Source of the DNA: Chloroflexota bacterium
GTDB lineage: Bacteria > Chloroflexota > Anaerolineae > DTLA01
Assembly: GCA_014874485.1 (NCBI GenBank)
Contig: JADBJK010000025.1
Span: 26,894 to 90,893 of the forward strand
Direction: 5' to 3'
Length of the DNA: 64,000 nucleotides
Shown here: piece after piece, positions 1-8,629 of the stretch
Position numbering within the stretch: the stretch's first letter is position 1
Layout of the letters: each line of letters opens with the position of its first letter
The notes under the pieces: generated by a model
What the model was told of the DNA's origin: nothing
What the model saw: the letters and a program-made list of their open reading frames with translations, nothing else
The model's database searches: none
Translations under genes and position numbers: made by a program

Positions 1-724
1 CGTTGCGCGGCCAGAGTTTGCACTGCATGTCGCCGCCGATGCACTTGAGGGCGCACGCCGTGATGACCGCCTCGGGCGAACCGCCCACGCCCATGAGCAC
101 GTCCAAACCCGTGTCTTCAATGGCCGCCATGAGGCCGCCGGAGATGTCGCCATCGGTGATCAACTTGATGCGCGCGCCGCACGCCCGAATGTCGGCGATG
201 AGTTTCTCGTGGCGCGGGCGGTCCAGCACAACAACGGTCAGGTCGTCCATGTCCTTGCCCTTGGCCCTGGCGATGGCGCGCAGATTATCGGCCACCGGCG
301 CGTTGATGTCAATAGCGCCCTTCGCGTCAGGGCCGACGGCGATCTTGTCCATGTACACGATCTTGCCGGGCGCGTACATCGTCCCGCGCTCTGATAGCGC
401 CACCACCGACAGGGACCCGGGCCTGCCCAGCGACAGCAGCCGCGTCCCGTCAATGGGGTCCACCGCGATGTCCACCAGGGGCGGCTCGCCCGTGCCCAAC
501 CGCTCGCCGTTGTAGAGCATGGGGGCTTCGTCCTTTTCCCCCTCGCCGATGACGATCACGCCGTCCATCTGGATGGTGTTGAGGACCAGCCGCATGGCGT
601 CCACGGCGGCCTGGTCCGAGGCTTCCTTGTTGCCGCGCCCCATCCATCGGGCCGACGCCAGGGCCGCCGCCTCGGTTACGCGAACCAGTTCCATGGCGAT
701 GTTGCGGTCGGGTACGGTGTTCAT
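1..724 (-). CDS. glpX: Class II fructose-1,6-bisphosphatase, 3' end cut by window edge
   Basis: Hydrolyses fructose 1,6-bisphosphate to fructose 6-phosphate in gluconeogenesis (cytosolic, metal dependent). The ATG at 724-722 is preceded by GGGGAGG at 731-737. 241 residues are visible of the 320-330 usual for the family, so the C-terminus lies left of the window. Motifs seen: GEGEKDEAP at residues 60-68, the phosphatase metal site DPIDGT at 89-94, ITDGDISGG at 189-197 and GGSPEA at 214-219. This set is diagnostic of GlpX rather than class I enzymes. It is transcribed away from the repeat cluster at 0.78-1.02 kb. I am confident of the family; nothing can be said about the missing end. Confidence 0.95.
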   Translation of the reverse strand, partial: MNTVPDRNIAMELVRVTEAAALASARWMGRGNKEASDQAAVDAMRLVLNTIQMDGVIVIGEGEKDEAPMLYNGERLGTGEPPLVDIAVDPIDGTRLLSLGRPGSLSVVALSERGTMYAPGKIVYMDKIAVGPDAKGAIDINAPVADNLRAIARAKGKDMDDLTVVVLDRPRHEKLIADIRACGARIKLITDGDISGGLMAAIEDTGLDVLMGVGGSPEAVITACALKCIGGDMQCKLWPRN

Positions 725-782
725 CGGTTTCCTCCCCAAAGGTGTTGATTGCCCTGCTACTTGGCCAAAGAGAAGATAGCCG

Positions 783-1015
783 TGTCATTGCGAGCGAAGC
801 GATCCAGTCGGCCCACGTGCGACGCACCTCCGAGGTGCGTCGCACGTGCCTTCTCGCGTCATTGCGAGCGAAGCGAAGCCTCTCGGTTGGCGAGATTCTT
901 CGGCGCTTCGCGCCTCAGAATGACAGTCTGCTGGGATTGCTTCGGGGCTTCGCTCCTCGCAATGACAACTTCTGCCTGTCATTGCGAGCGAAGCAATCTT
1001 CTCCACAGTCCGACG
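783..1015. repeat. Cluster of palindromic GCGAAGC-core repeats
   Basis: This fills most of the 400-base gap between glpX and the next gene. It contains three kinds of unit. One is TCATTGCGAGCGAAGCGA-type copies (near 786, 860 and 979). One is a reversed ATTCTGAG-type copy near 893-930, whose inner stem is GGCGC/GCGCC around a GAA loop. The third is a perfect palindrome at 814-848. No coding capacity is credible here. The same families recur at 15.4, 34.5, 38.4, 54.4 and 56.1 kb. Confidence 0.85.
814..848. repeat. 35-bp palindrome with GCGACGCACCTC arms, copy 1
   Basis: Arms of 17 bp, CACGTGCGACGCACCTC, are repeated in reverse complement around a single central C. The inner 12 bases of each arm are constant among all copies in the window. 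The outer bases change between copies but always on both arms together. Confidence 0.9.
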
Positions 1016-1060
1016 TGCTTCGCCCGCGATGGCCGCGGCCGGATTCACCTGCCCCGCCGG

Positions 1061-1090
1061 TTGACGCCGCACGCCCGCCGGTGCTACAAT
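1061..1090 (+). promoter_or_regulatory. Sigma-70-like promoter for the membrane protein at 1125
   Basis: -35 TTGACG at 1061-1066 and -10 TACAAT at 1085-1090, with an 18-bp spacer. The predicted start is about 28 bases ahead of the ATG. Confidence 0.6.
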
Positions 1091-1124
1091 GCCCCGCAGC
1101 GCCACCCCACACCGGAGGAGACAC

Positions 1125-1799
1125 ATGGACGTGTACCGGCTCCTGGAACAGGTCTTCCGCGACCGCAAGGCCTTCTACGCGGACGTGCAGAAAGGTGCGA
1201 ATCCCATCCGCAAGAGCCTGGGGGCCGCCGCGGCATGGGCCACGGCCCTGCTCGTCTTCGGTGCCGTGATGGGCGTGCCTGGCGGAGTATACTACATGCT
1301 GGCCTCCGCAATCAAATTGCCCCTGCTGGTCGCGGTCGTAACGCTGGCCGCGCTGCCCCTGTTCCACTTCCTCGCGCTCTACTCTGGCGTCTCCATGACC
1401 GTGTACCAGACGGTGCTCCTCATGAGCGGGATGCTGGTCATCCTGTCGGTGCTGGCGCTGGCGTTCGCCCCCGCGCTGCTGGCGCTGTGGATTTCGGTCG
1501 GCGACTACGGGCTGTACAAGGTCGCCTGCGCGGCGGTGCTGGCGCTGTGCGGCGTGTTGGGCATCCTGTTCGCCAAGCAGGGCCTGGACAGGATGGGCAA
1601 GGCCCCTTCCCGCATGCGGGACACCTTGTTCTGGACGTGGGCAGTGGTGTATGCGCTGGTGGGCGGGCAATTGGCGTGGCTGGCGCGCCCGTTCATCGGC
1701 TCGCCCAATGCGTCCTTCCAGTTCTTCCGCGGGGCGGGCGGCAGTCTGTACCAGGAACTGGCGCGCTCGGCGTGGCAATTGCTGCTGTCCCTGTTCTGA
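1125..1799 (+). CDS. Polytopic membrane protein of unknown function
   Basis: A 224-residue integral membrane protein. After a short basic/amphipathic N-terminus it has hydrophobic helices at about residues 33-60, 63-86, 92-120, 130-150 and 168-190, then an amphipathic C-terminal tail. The sequence RPFIGSP followed by FFRG near residues 188-202 recalls a motif I associate with Yip1-like bacterial membrane proteins, but this is recognition from memory and gives no function. The start is fixed by GGAGGAG at 1114-1120 and a sigma-70-like promoter at 1061-1090. It converges on the exported peptidase gene with only 5 bases between stop codons. Confidence 0.8.
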   Translation: MDVYRLLEQVFRDRKAFYADVQKGANPIRKSLGAAAAWATALLVFGAVMGVPGGVYYMLASAIKLPLLVAVVTLAALPLFHFLALYSGVSMTVYQTVLLMSGMLVILSVLALAFAPALLALWISVGDYGLYKVACAAVLALCGVLGILFAKQGLDRMGKAPSRMRDTLFWTWAVVYALVGGQLAWLARPFIGSPNASFQFFRGAGGSLYQELARSAWQLLLSLF

Positions 1800-1804
1800 C
1801 GGCG

Positions 1805-3640
1805 CTACTCCAGGCGCAGGGTGTAGTGCGCCGCTTGGGCTGTGTGCGGCGTCAGCGAGGCCACGATGAGCGTCATCCCCCCGCGCGGGTGGAAGGTCGC
1901 CCGCGCCACCCCGTCCGCGCCCACGTCCAGCGGGATGACCTGCGGCGGGTCGCCGTGCAGCACGGCCGTAACCTGGTACCGCGTGGCGACGCGGTTCTCC
2001 ACCCGCACGAACCCGCGCGCCTCCCACCCCTTGTCGGTCTCGCCCTCGTCCCGCCACCCGATTTCGGGAATCTCCATCGCGCCCAGCCACAGGCCGTCCA
2101 GGTTGATGGCGTCGTCGGTGAGACATTCAAAGCGCAGGAGCACCTGGCGGCCCGCGAAGGGCGTCAGCGCGTAGGTCTCTTCCACCCATGCGGGAGCCGC
2201 CCCGTCGCCCGAATTGCCCGTGTACCCAGGCCCCACGAGGCCCGTTTCGGGCGGGATGGGCCGCGTGTGCGCGCCGGCCAGCGGCTGCCAGGTGGCTCCG
2301 CCATCGGTGGACGCCAGCACCAGGGCGAAGTCCCAGTTCTCCTCCAGGGCGTGCCACATGGACACGTGCAGGGTTGCCGTGGCCACGCCCGTCAAGTCTA
2401 TCTCGCGCGTGAGCATCGTGTCCTTGTTGTCGCCGCGGTTGGACCACCAGAGATGGTCGCCCGCGCGCGCCTGGAACGAGGCAAGCGGCACACTCGTCTC
2501 GCCGGCGAATTCCACGTGCACCGTCTCGGCGGGCGGCACATGGATGTAGTCCACGCCCAACGGGAAGACGGTATCGGTGAGGACGGCGGGCAGCGTTGCG
2601 ATGGGTTTCGCCGCCGGCTCGGGCAGGGCCAGCGGCCCGTAGCCGCGCAGCAGGTTCGCCACCGCCCAGTCGCGGAACACCGAGGCGAAATCGGCACCGC
2701 GGCGGCCCAGCGCGCGCTCCAAGCCTGCCAGACCACCGGCAGGCTCGCGGGCCAGGTCGCGGATGAAGCCCTCGCCGAAGCGATGGAGCAGGTATTCCAT
2801 GAGCAGGTAATTGCCGCCGTAGTGCGGGCCGGCGTTGGCCGTGCGCGATGGCCAGTAGGCCAGCGGGATATCGGGTGTGGCCAGGTAGGACGGGTAACTG
2901 CCCACCGGTAGCCCCGCCAGTCGCGTGGCAAGTTGCGACAGGCCCTCGTTGACCCACGTCTCCTCGTCGGGGTCGTTGCGCCACTGGATCATGTGCTGGA
3001 ACTCGTGGGCCAGGAGGGCGTCGTACCCCTCGGTGCCGGGCGTGGCCGTCTGGAGATTCACGAACAGGATTTCCTTCTCGTTGCTTCGCGGCAGGACGGT
3101 GGCGGGATACTCGTCCTGGCTGAAGAAGTAGGCCCCCACATTGGGCACCGCACCGATGAACACGTGCAGGCGCGGGTCGCCGTCCACGCCCGGAGTCCAC
3201 TCCTCGCCGAAGGTGGTGCGCAGGACCGGCAGCGTCGTCTCGGCGAAGCGGCGGGCCGACGCTTCCAAGTCCTGCGCGGAGGTCTGGAATCCGTCCTCAA
3301 CCCACATGTACAGGTCGGGCGTGGCCCATTGCAGCGTCGCGGCGGCCCGGCGATAGGTGTTGTACAGCGTGTCGCTGACCCAGAACTCGGCGTGGTCGCC
3401 GATGTGGTACACCGCAGGGGCCGCGGGCGTGCTGGCGGGGAGGGACTTGCCCAGCCGCCGCGCCACCTGCACGGGGTCGCGGGCGGGCAATTCGGCGCGG
3501 GCAAGCGCCTGCTCGGTGGTGGGCGTAGCGACAGGCGCGGGCGAAGGCGCTGGCGTGGGTCTGCACGCCGCGCACACGGCGGCGAGGATCGCGATGGCAG
3601 CAAAGATGCGGAACAATCGGGTCAACGTCTGCGCCCCCAT
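1805..3640 (-). CDS. Exported HExxH zinc metallopeptidase-like protein
   Basis: A 611-residue exported protein. A hydrophobic N-terminal signal (about 8-25) ends in VCAAC, so lipidation at Cys26 is possible, but the residue at -3 is not a canonical lipobox residue. It is followed by a Pro/Ala/Thr-rich stretch. The catalytic core shows HEFQH at 212-216 and VNEGLSQ at 230-236, which supplies the third zinc ligand (Glu232) of a gluzincin. The pattern recalls immune-inhibitor-A-like or hyicolysin-type peptidases. The second half (about 380-611) looks like beta-sandwich modules. The ATG at 3640 was chosen because it begins the signal peptide. A TTGCCC/TATAGT promoter lies upstream, and a strong hairpin rather than a Shine-Dalgarno sequence precedes the start. 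Confidence 0.85.
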   Translation of the reverse strand: MGAQTLTRLFRIFAAIAILAAVCAACRPTPAPSPAPVATPTTEQALARAELPARDPVQVARRLGKSLPASTPAAPAVYHIGDHAEFWVSDTLYNTYRRAAATLQWATPDLYMWVEDGFQTSAQDLEASARRFAETTLPVLRTTFGEEWTPGVDGDPRLHVFIGAVPNVGAYFFSQDEYPATVLPRSNEKEILFVNLQTATPGTEGYDALLAHEFQHMIQWRNDPDEETWVNEGLSQLATRLAGLPVGSYPSYLATPDIPLAYWPSRTANAGPHYGGNYLLMEYLLHRFGEGFIRDLAREPAGGLAGLERALGRRGADFASVFRDWAVANLLRGYGPLALPEPAAKPIATLPAVLTDTVFPLGVDYIHVPPAETVHVEFAGETSVPLASFQARAGDHLWWSNRGDNKDTMLTREIDLTGVATATLHVSMWHALEENWDFALVLASTDGGATWQPLAGAHTRPIPPETGLVGPGYTGNSGDGAAPAWVEETYALTPFAGRQVLLRFECLTDDAINLDGLWLGAMEIPEIGWRDEGETDKGWEARGFVRVENRVATRYQVTAVLHGDPPQVIPLDVGADGVARATFHPRGGMTLIVASLTPHTAQAAHYTLRLE

Positions 3641-3650
3641 GGTCAATTGC

Positions 3651-3674
3651 GGCGGCCCGTGCCCGTGGGCCGCC
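3651..3674 (-). promoter_or_regulatory. Hairpin in the leader of the peptidase gene
   Basis: GGCGGCCC at 3651-3658 pairs perfectly with GGGCCGCC at 3667-3674, leaving only 10 bases before the ATG at 3640. No Shine-Dalgarno sequence is visible between the hairpin and the start. The structure could control translation, or simply be a GC-rich stem. Confidence 0.4.
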
Positions 3675-3680
3675 TGGTTC

Positions 3681-3709
3681 ACTATATCGCAACCCTGCTT
3701 TGGGGGCAA
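3681..3709 (-). promoter_or_regulatory. Promoter of the exported peptidase gene
   Basis: Read on the minus strand: -35 TTGCCC (3709-3704), 17-bp spacer, -10 TATAGT (3686-3681). Confidence 0.6.
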
Positions 3710-3768
3710 CTCGCTACCCTGAACGCAACGACACTCGCAAATTCGCGCAATTCGTGCCCCCTGGCCCT

Positions 3769-3796
3769 TTGATTTTATGGAAAGTTGTGGTAGAAT
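3769..3796 (+). promoter_or_regulatory. Promoter of the Xer recombinase gene
   Basis: -35 TTGATT at 3769-3774, 16-bp spacer, -10 TAGAAT at 3791-3796. It is divergent from the peptidase promoter at 3681-3709. Confidence 0.5.
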
Positions 3797-3888
3797 AGAG
3801 CAGCGTCTGTTCGCACGTGCAGGGCGCGCCGGCAGGCTCATCTCGGTGCGGGCGGCCCCTGCGATGGTTAGAACACAAGGAGGAACCA

Positions 3889-4797
3889 ATGCTACAGGAA
3901 GTAGAAGAGTTCCTCAGTTACTTGAGGGTAGAAAAGGGGTACTCGGGCCATACGCTGGCCGCGTATCGGAATGACTTGACGCAGTTCCTGGATTTCGTCC
4001 GGTCCAAGTCGTCGGCGACAACCCAGTGGAGCGCCGTGGACAAGGGCCTCATCGTGAAATACATCATGTACCTGAAGGAGCGCGAGTACGCCTCTTCGTC
4101 GGTGGCGCGGAAACTGGCCGCGGTCAAGTCGTTCTTCCACTTCCTGGCGCGGGAGGGGCGCGTCAAAGAAGACCCAACGACCACGCTGGATTCGCCGCGG
4201 CTGGCCAAGCGGTTGCCTCAAACCCTGACCCGCAAGGAGGTGGATCGGCTCCTGGAAGCGCCGGGCACAGGCGATGACCCCAAGAGCCTGAGGGACAGGG
4301 CGCTGCTGGAACTGCTGTACGCCACCGGCATGCGTGTTACGGAACTCGTGTCGCTGACGCTCAACGACATCAACCTGGCGTCGGGCAGCGTGCGGGTGGT
4401 TCATGGCAAGCGGCGCAAGGAGCGGATTATCCCGGTGCACCCGCGCGCGCTGGAAGCGGTGGAGGCTTACCTGCAGCGGGGGCGCATCCACATGGCCAAA
4501 GACCCGAACGAGCAGGCGGTGTTCGTCAACTTCCAGGGCAAGCCACTCACCCGGCAAGGGTTGTGGCTCATCATCAAGCACTACGTGGAGGAGGCCGGCA
4601 TCAGCAAGACGGTTACGCCGCACACCCTCCGCCATTCCTTCGCCACGCACTTGCTGACCGGCGGCGCGAAACTGCCCGATGTTCAGAGGCTGCTGGGCCA
4701 CGCCAACGTCTCCACGACGCAGATTTACACGCACCTCACCAAAGAGGAACTGCGCGACGCATACGACAACGCGCACCCCAGGGCCAAAAAGGATTGA
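3889..4797 (+). CDS. xerD: Tyrosine recombinase XerC/XerD
   Basis: A 302-residue site-specific tyrosine recombinase of the length expected for XerC/XerD, which resolve chromosome dimers at dif sites. The N-terminal SAM-like core-binding domain spans about 1-90 and the catalytic domain about 108-295. All catalytic residues are present: Arg149 (ATGMRVTEL), Lys174 (HGKRRKER), His245 and Arg248 (HTLRHSFATH), His271 and nucleophile Tyr280. AAGGAGGA at 3877-3884 sets the ATG. The punA gene follows 33 bases downstream and is probably cotranscribed. It looks like a housekeeping Xer protein. No attachment sites, transposase or cargo flank it, so I do not treat it as a mobile-element integrase. Confidence 0.93.
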   Translation: MLQEVEEFLSYLRVEKGYSGHTLAAYRNDLTQFLDFVRSKSSATTQWSAVDKGLIVKYIMYLKEREYASSSVARKLAAVKSFFHFLAREGRVKEDPTTTLDSPRLAKRLPQTLTRKEVDRLLEAPGTGDDPKSLRDRALLELLYATGMRVTELVSLTLNDINLASGSVRVVHGKRRKERIIPVHPRALEAVEAYLQRGRIHMAKDPNEQAVFVNFQGKPLTRQGLWLIIKHYVEEAGISKTVTPHTLRHSFATHLLTGGAKLPDVQRLLGHANVSTTQIYTHLTKEELRDAYDNAHPRAKKD

Positions 4798-4830
4798 GGC
4801 TTGGGAGCACACACCATCCAGGGGGACAAT

Positions 4831-5688
4831 ATGCCGGAGTTCTACACGAGGGAACATTTTGCCCGAGCGGCGGAGTATATCTCCACGCGGACGCGCCACC
4901 GGCCGCAAGTGGCCATCGTGCTGGGTTCGGGGCTGGGGGGATTGGTGTCGGAGGTAGAGGAGGCCGACACCATCCTCTACAGCGACATCCCGGACTTCCC
5001 CCAGTGCACCGTGGAGGGGCACATGGGGCGGCTGGTTATCGGGCGGCTGGCGGGGGCCTGCGTGGCGGTGATGCAGGGCCGCGCCCACTACTACGAGGGC
5101 TACTCCATGCAGCAGGTAACCTTCCCCATCCGCGTGTTCCAGCAGATGGGCGTGGGCACGCTCATCGTTACCAACGCGGCGGGCGGGCTGAACCCGGAGT
5201 TTCGCGCGGGCGATTTGATGCTCATCGCCGATCACATCAACCTGGTGGGGATGGCCGGGCTGAACCCGCTGCGGGGGCCCAATGACCCCGAACTGGGGCC
5301 GCGCTTCCCGGACATGAGCCGCGCCTACGACCCGGAGTTGCGGGCCATCGCCCGCCGCGTGGCTGCGCGCGAGGGGATTCCGCTCCGCGAGGGGGTGTAC
5401 ATCATGCTGGCAGGCCCCAGTTTTGAGACACCCGCCGACATGCGCTTCCTGCGCATCATCGGCGCGGACGCGGTGGGCATGTCCACGGTGCCGGAGGTAA
5501 CGGTGGCGCGGCACGGGGGCACCCGCGTGCTCGGCATATCCGGCATTGCCAACACCCTGTCGCCGGACCTGGCCGCCGTTGGCCACGACAACACCACCCA
5601 CGAGGAAGTGCTGGCCGCCGGCAAGGTGCTGGCCCCACGGCTGGCGGCCCTCATCCGCGGCGTGCTGCGCGAACTGAGCGGAACTTAG
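4831..5688 (+). CDS. punA: Purine nucleoside phosphorylase (class I, trimeric type)
   Basis: Phosphorolysis of inosine/guanosine (or of methylthioadenosine in relatives) in purine salvage; cytosolic. The 285 residues align with the trimeric PNP family: LGSGLG at 31-36 (phosphate Ser33), Arg84/His86/Tyr88 in GRAHYYEG, NAAGGLN at 115-121, GPSFETPADMR at 195-205, GADAVGMSTVPEV at 211-223 and Asn241. GISGIAN replaces the commoner GISCITN. The ATG at 4831 follows GGGGG with a 5-base gap. An in-frame TTG at 4801 would add ten residues absent from relatives. It is probably cotranscribed with the recombinase upstream. Confidence 0.93.
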   Translation: MPEFYTREHFARAAEYISTRTRHRPQVAIVLGSGLGGLVSEVEEADTILYSDIPDFPQCTVEGHMGRLVIGRLAGACVAVMQGRAHYYEGYSMQQVTFPIRVFQQMGVGTLIVTNAAGGLNPEFRAGDLMLIADHINLVGMAGLNPLRGPNDPELGPRFPDMSRAYDPELRAIARRVAAREGIPLREGVYIMLAGPSFETPADMRFLRIIGADAVGMSTVPEVTVARHGGTRVLGISGIANTLSPDLAAVGHDNTTHEEVLAAGKVLAPRLAALIRGVLRELSGT

Positions 5689-5742
5689 GGGCCTGCACAG
5701 CGTTCTTGGTTTAGGTACGGCGTCTTTGAGAGTGGAGATTCC

Positions 5743-6474
5743 ATGGCCATCGTCATGACCCTGCTGAAAGCCTACGCGATCTGGCTGTACATCCTGTTCG
5801 GCATCATCGCCCTGTTTGGCCTGCGGGCGGCACTCAAGGCTAGGGCCGAAATCCGCCAGTCCATCTTCTCGCTGGAGAAAGAGTTCGCGCGCAACCGCAT
5901 GTACCGGGGCATCTCGGTGATGGTCATCATGGCGCTGCTCGGCGGGGCGCTGTTCGTGGCCACGCACCTGGGGGAGCCGACAGCATCGCCCACGCCCGAG
6001 CCGACGCCCACGGCCACCCGATTCCTGCGCGCCACGCCCACCTACAGCCCGGAGGAACTCACGCCCACGCCGACGGCGACCGTTACCCGCGTCCGGCCCA
6101 CGCGCCAGTCCATTCCCACCGCTCCCGTCTTCACGCCCACGCCGACGCCGCTCCCACCGCCGCTCTGCCCCACGCCGGGCGTCAACCTCACATCGCCGCG
6201 TCCGGGCGCGCGCCTGTCGGGCGTGGTGCAGGTAACCGGCACCGCTGCCATCGGCAACTTCTGGTACTACAAGGTGGAAATCGGCGTCGGGCGCAACCCG
6301 TCCCAGTGGTCTGTGGTGGGGGACTTGCACTACGCGCCCGTGTCCGATGGCGTTTTGGAGACGTTCAACGCGGCGGCATTTCCGGCGGGCGAGTACTCGC
6401 TGCGCCTGGTGGTGGTGGACAAGACGGGCAACTTCCCAGAGCCGTGCGCCGTAACCGTAACCATTGCGCCGTAG
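5743..6474 (+). CDS. Membrane-anchored surface protein with Thr/Pro-rich stalk
   Basis: 243 residues, unrecognised. Two hydrophobic helices (about 8-30 and 56-76) are separated by a basic loop. A low-complexity stalk of TPTP/TPEPTPTAT sequence follows (about 78-142). The C-terminal domain of about 100 residues starts at GVNLTSPRPGARLSGVVQVTG and ends EPCAVTVTIAP, which reads like an Ig/fibronectin-type beta-sandwich. The arrangement places the C-terminal domain outside the cell on a flexible stalk. The ATG at 5743 follows AGTGGAGATTCC. No operon partner is obvious. Confidence 0.7.
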   Translation: MAIVMTLLKAYAIWLYILFGIIALFGLRAALKARAEIRQSIFSLEKEFARNRMYRGISVMVIMALLGGALFVATHLGEPTASPTPEPTPTATRFLRATPTYSPEELTPTPTATVTRVRPTRQSIPTAPVFTPTPTPLPPPLCPTPGVNLTSPRPGARLSGVVQVTGTAAIGNFWYYKVEIGVGRNPSQWSVVGDLHYAPVSDGVLETFNAAAFPAGEYSLRLVVVDKTGNFPEPCAVTVTIAP

Positions 6475-6729
6475 GTGTGGCATTTCGTAATGGTCGTTCT
6501 TGATGGCATGTCGTTGCAAGGGACGGCGCGAGGGAGCAATGCCGGTACGCCGTCATTACGGAGGCGCGGACGGCCAACCAATCCCGATCGGGTGGGGAAC
6601 AAACCCCTGACTTGACACGTTTCCCATTTGCAGGCATGCTTCTTGCATGCAAAGGGCACAGACGGACCCGGTTGGTACGTCTCGTTTGGAATGCGGATTG
6701 CGGGAAGAACCGCGTTAGGAGGTGCGAGT
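6475..6729. other. Intergenic region upstream of the PA14 protein
   Basis: A 255-base gap. It contains TTGACA at 6612-6617 but only a poor -10 at the right distance (CATGCT, 6635-6640). That box overlaps an imperfect inverted repeat built on GCATGC (6633-6653). The sequence was compared by eye with c-di-GMP riboswitches without a convincing match. A promoter with an operator is possible but not established. Confidence 0.3.
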
Positions 6730-8547
6730 ATGCGCGGCAAGAGGAAACGTTCCCTGGTTGGCTGGGGCTCCAAGGCGGCGAGCATCCTCATGCTGGCCGT
6801 CCTGTTGTGGGCACCGCTGGCGCACTTGACGGCAGGGCAGGCCCAGGCCGCCGACCCTACCTGGCGAGGCGAGTACTACAACAACACCTGGTTCGGCGGA
6901 AGCCCCGCCCTGGTGCGCGACGATGCCGACATCAACTTTGACTGGGGCACGTCGGCTCCGGCGGCGGGCGTCAACGCCGACAATTTCTCGGTGCGGTGGA
7001 CCCGTGTTGTGCGCTTTGAGGACGGCACCTACCGGTTCACCGTAACGACCGACGACGGCGTGCGCCTGTGGCTCAACGGCGACCTGGTGCTGGACAAGTG
7101 GTTTGACCAGGCGCCCACGACGTACACGTTCACGCGCGTCATGAGCGCGGGCGACCACCCCCTGCGGCTGGAGTACTACGAGCACACCGGCCTCGCCCAG
7201 ATTCGCCTGTCGTGGGTGCGAACCGACTACAGTCCTGCCTTCTGGCACGGCGAGTTCTATCCGAATATGTATCTGACCGGCGCGCCGCAACTGGTGCGCG
7301 ATGATCCCATCCTGGACTTCAACTGGGGCACCAACTCGCCGGGGTCGCCGATTCCCGCCGATTACTTCTCCGTCCGCTGGACGAGCATCGTGAACTTCGC
7401 TGCGGCGGGCAACTACACATTCTACGCGACCCACGACGACGGCATGCGGGTTTGGGTGGACGAGCAACTGATCATTGACAAGTGGTACTCGCAGGCGGAG
7501 ACGACCCACTCGGCCACGATGTACCTGGCCGCGGGCGACCATCGCATCCGCGTGGAGTACTTTGAGCAGATCGGCGTGGCGGTCGCGCGGCTACGCTGGG
7601 AGCCGACCACTCCGCCCCCGCCCACGCCCCCCACGCCACCGCCGCCAGGCCCCGTGGAGGTCGTCGTGGACAATGTGAGCCCAGGCTTCGTCAAAGGCGG
7701 GCCGGCATCGGGTTGGCGCACCAGTTGGTGCGGCTACGGCAATCACTCCTACTGGACGCTGAACAACGTCTATGCCGTCTCTAACTGGGCCAAGTGGACG
7801 CCCGCGCTGCCCACGCCGGGTCGGTACACGGTGTACGTGTACGTGCCTGCGTGCAATGCCACGACCGGCAATGCCCGCTACCGCGTCTACCACGCGGGAA
7901 TGCGCCACGATGTGCCGGTGAACCAGTACATCTACTCCAACGCCTGGGTGCGGCTGGGAACCTTTACATTCAACGCCACGGGCGACGAGTACGTGTACCT
8001 GGCCGACAACACGCAGGAAGCCTACCTGTCGCGGCGCATCGGGTTTGACGCCGTGAAGTTCGTCCTGGCCGAGCCGATCACGCCGCCGTCCTGCGCCATC
8101 ACGCCCAAGTTTGGCTTCGGGCGCATCTGGAACACCTACAGCACCGTGCGCAGTGGCTTGGGATGCCCGCTGGCCGACGAGTTCAGCACCACGGCCGCCG
8201 AGGAGATTTTCATCGGCGGGTACATGTTCTGGACGTCGGTGGGGCCGCGGGTGTACGTGCTGTACAACAACGGCACGTGGCAATCCTACCCTGACACGTG
8301 GGCCCCGCCGCAGCCCGAATCGGACCCGAGCATCGTGCCGCCCTGGGGCTACTACCAGCCGGTGCGCGGCTTCGGCAAGGTGTGGCGCGAGAATCCGGCC
8401 GTGCGTTCTGGGCTGTCGTGGGCCACGGAGCCGGAGCGCGGGCTGACCTTGTCGTGGCAGAACTTTGAACGCGGGCACATGCTGTGGAGCAACCGGCTGG
8501 GCATCTTCGTGCTGTACAGCAACGGCACGTGGCGGCACTACAACTAA
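6730..8547 (+). CDS. Secreted protein with two PA14 domains and golvesin-like domain
   Basis: 605 residues with a Sec signal peptide (basic MRGKRKR, hydrophobic core about 17-33, AQA cleavage near 41). Two PA14 beta-barrel domains follow (about 44-160 and 172-300), each with WRGEYYNN/WHGEFYPN and FSVRWT motifs. PA14 modules usually bind carbohydrate. A Pro-rich linker leads to a golvesin C-terminal-like domain (about 318-447). Two related repeats of about 65 residues close the protein, each FGFGRIW...YVLYNNGTW or FGKVW...FVLYSNGTW. GGAGGTG at 6718-6724 fixes the ATG. It is probably a cell-surface or extracellular polysaccharide-binding protein; no catalytic site was identified. Confidence 0.85.
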   Translation: MRGKRKRSLVGWGSKAASILMLAVLLWAPLAHLTAGQAQAADPTWRGEYYNNTWFGGSPALVRDDADINFDWGTSAPAAGVNADNFSVRWTRVVRFEDGTYRFTVTTDDGVRLWLNGDLVLDKWFDQAPTTYTFTRVMSAGDHPLRLEYYEHTGLAQIRLSWVRTDYSPAFWHGEFYPNMYLTGAPQLVRDDPILDFNWGTNSPGSPIPADYFSVRWTSIVNFAAAGNYTFYATHDDGMRVWVDEQLIIDKWYSQAETTHSATMYLAAGDHRIRVEYFEQIGVAVARLRWEPTTPPPPTPPTPPPPGPVEVVVDNVSPGFVKGGPASGWRTSWCGYGNHSYWTLNNVYAVSNWAKWTPALPTPGRYTVYVYVPACNATTGNARYRVYHAGMRHDVPVNQYIYSNAWVRLGTFTFNATGDEYVYLADNTQEAYLSRRIGFDAVKFVLAEPITPPSCAITPKFGFGRIWNTYSTVRSGLGCPLADEFSTTAAEEIFIGGYMFWTSVGPRVYVLYNNGTWQSYPDTWAPPQPESDPSIVPPWGYYQPVRGFGKVWRENPAVRSGLSWATEPERGLTLSWQNFERGHMLWSNRLGIFVLYSNGTWRHYN

Positions 8548-8574
8548 CGGCCAGATTGCACCATTCGCGAAGGC

Positions 8575-8604
8575 AAAAGGGCGACAGGGATGTCGCCCTT
8601 TTCG
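8575..8604. terminator. Bidirectional intrinsic terminator between convergent genes
   Basis: AAAAGGGCGAC at 8575-8585 pairs with GTCGCCCTTTT around a short loop. This gives a GC stem flanked by an A-run on one side and a T-run on the other, so it can stop transcription from both directions. Confidence 0.8.
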
Positions 8605-8629
8605 TTTGCCCGCGAGGTGCGTTGGGCGG

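Noticed and set aside
3889..4797. The tyrosine recombinase as the integrase of a genomic island.
   Set aside because: Its length and motifs are those of housekeeping XerC/XerD. The neighbours are core genes and no tRNA or att-like repeats flank it.
6475..6729. A cyclic-di-GMP or other riboswitch upstream of the PA14 protein.
   Set aside because: The GEMM consensus segments are not there. Only a loose inverted repeat and a partial promoter are visible.
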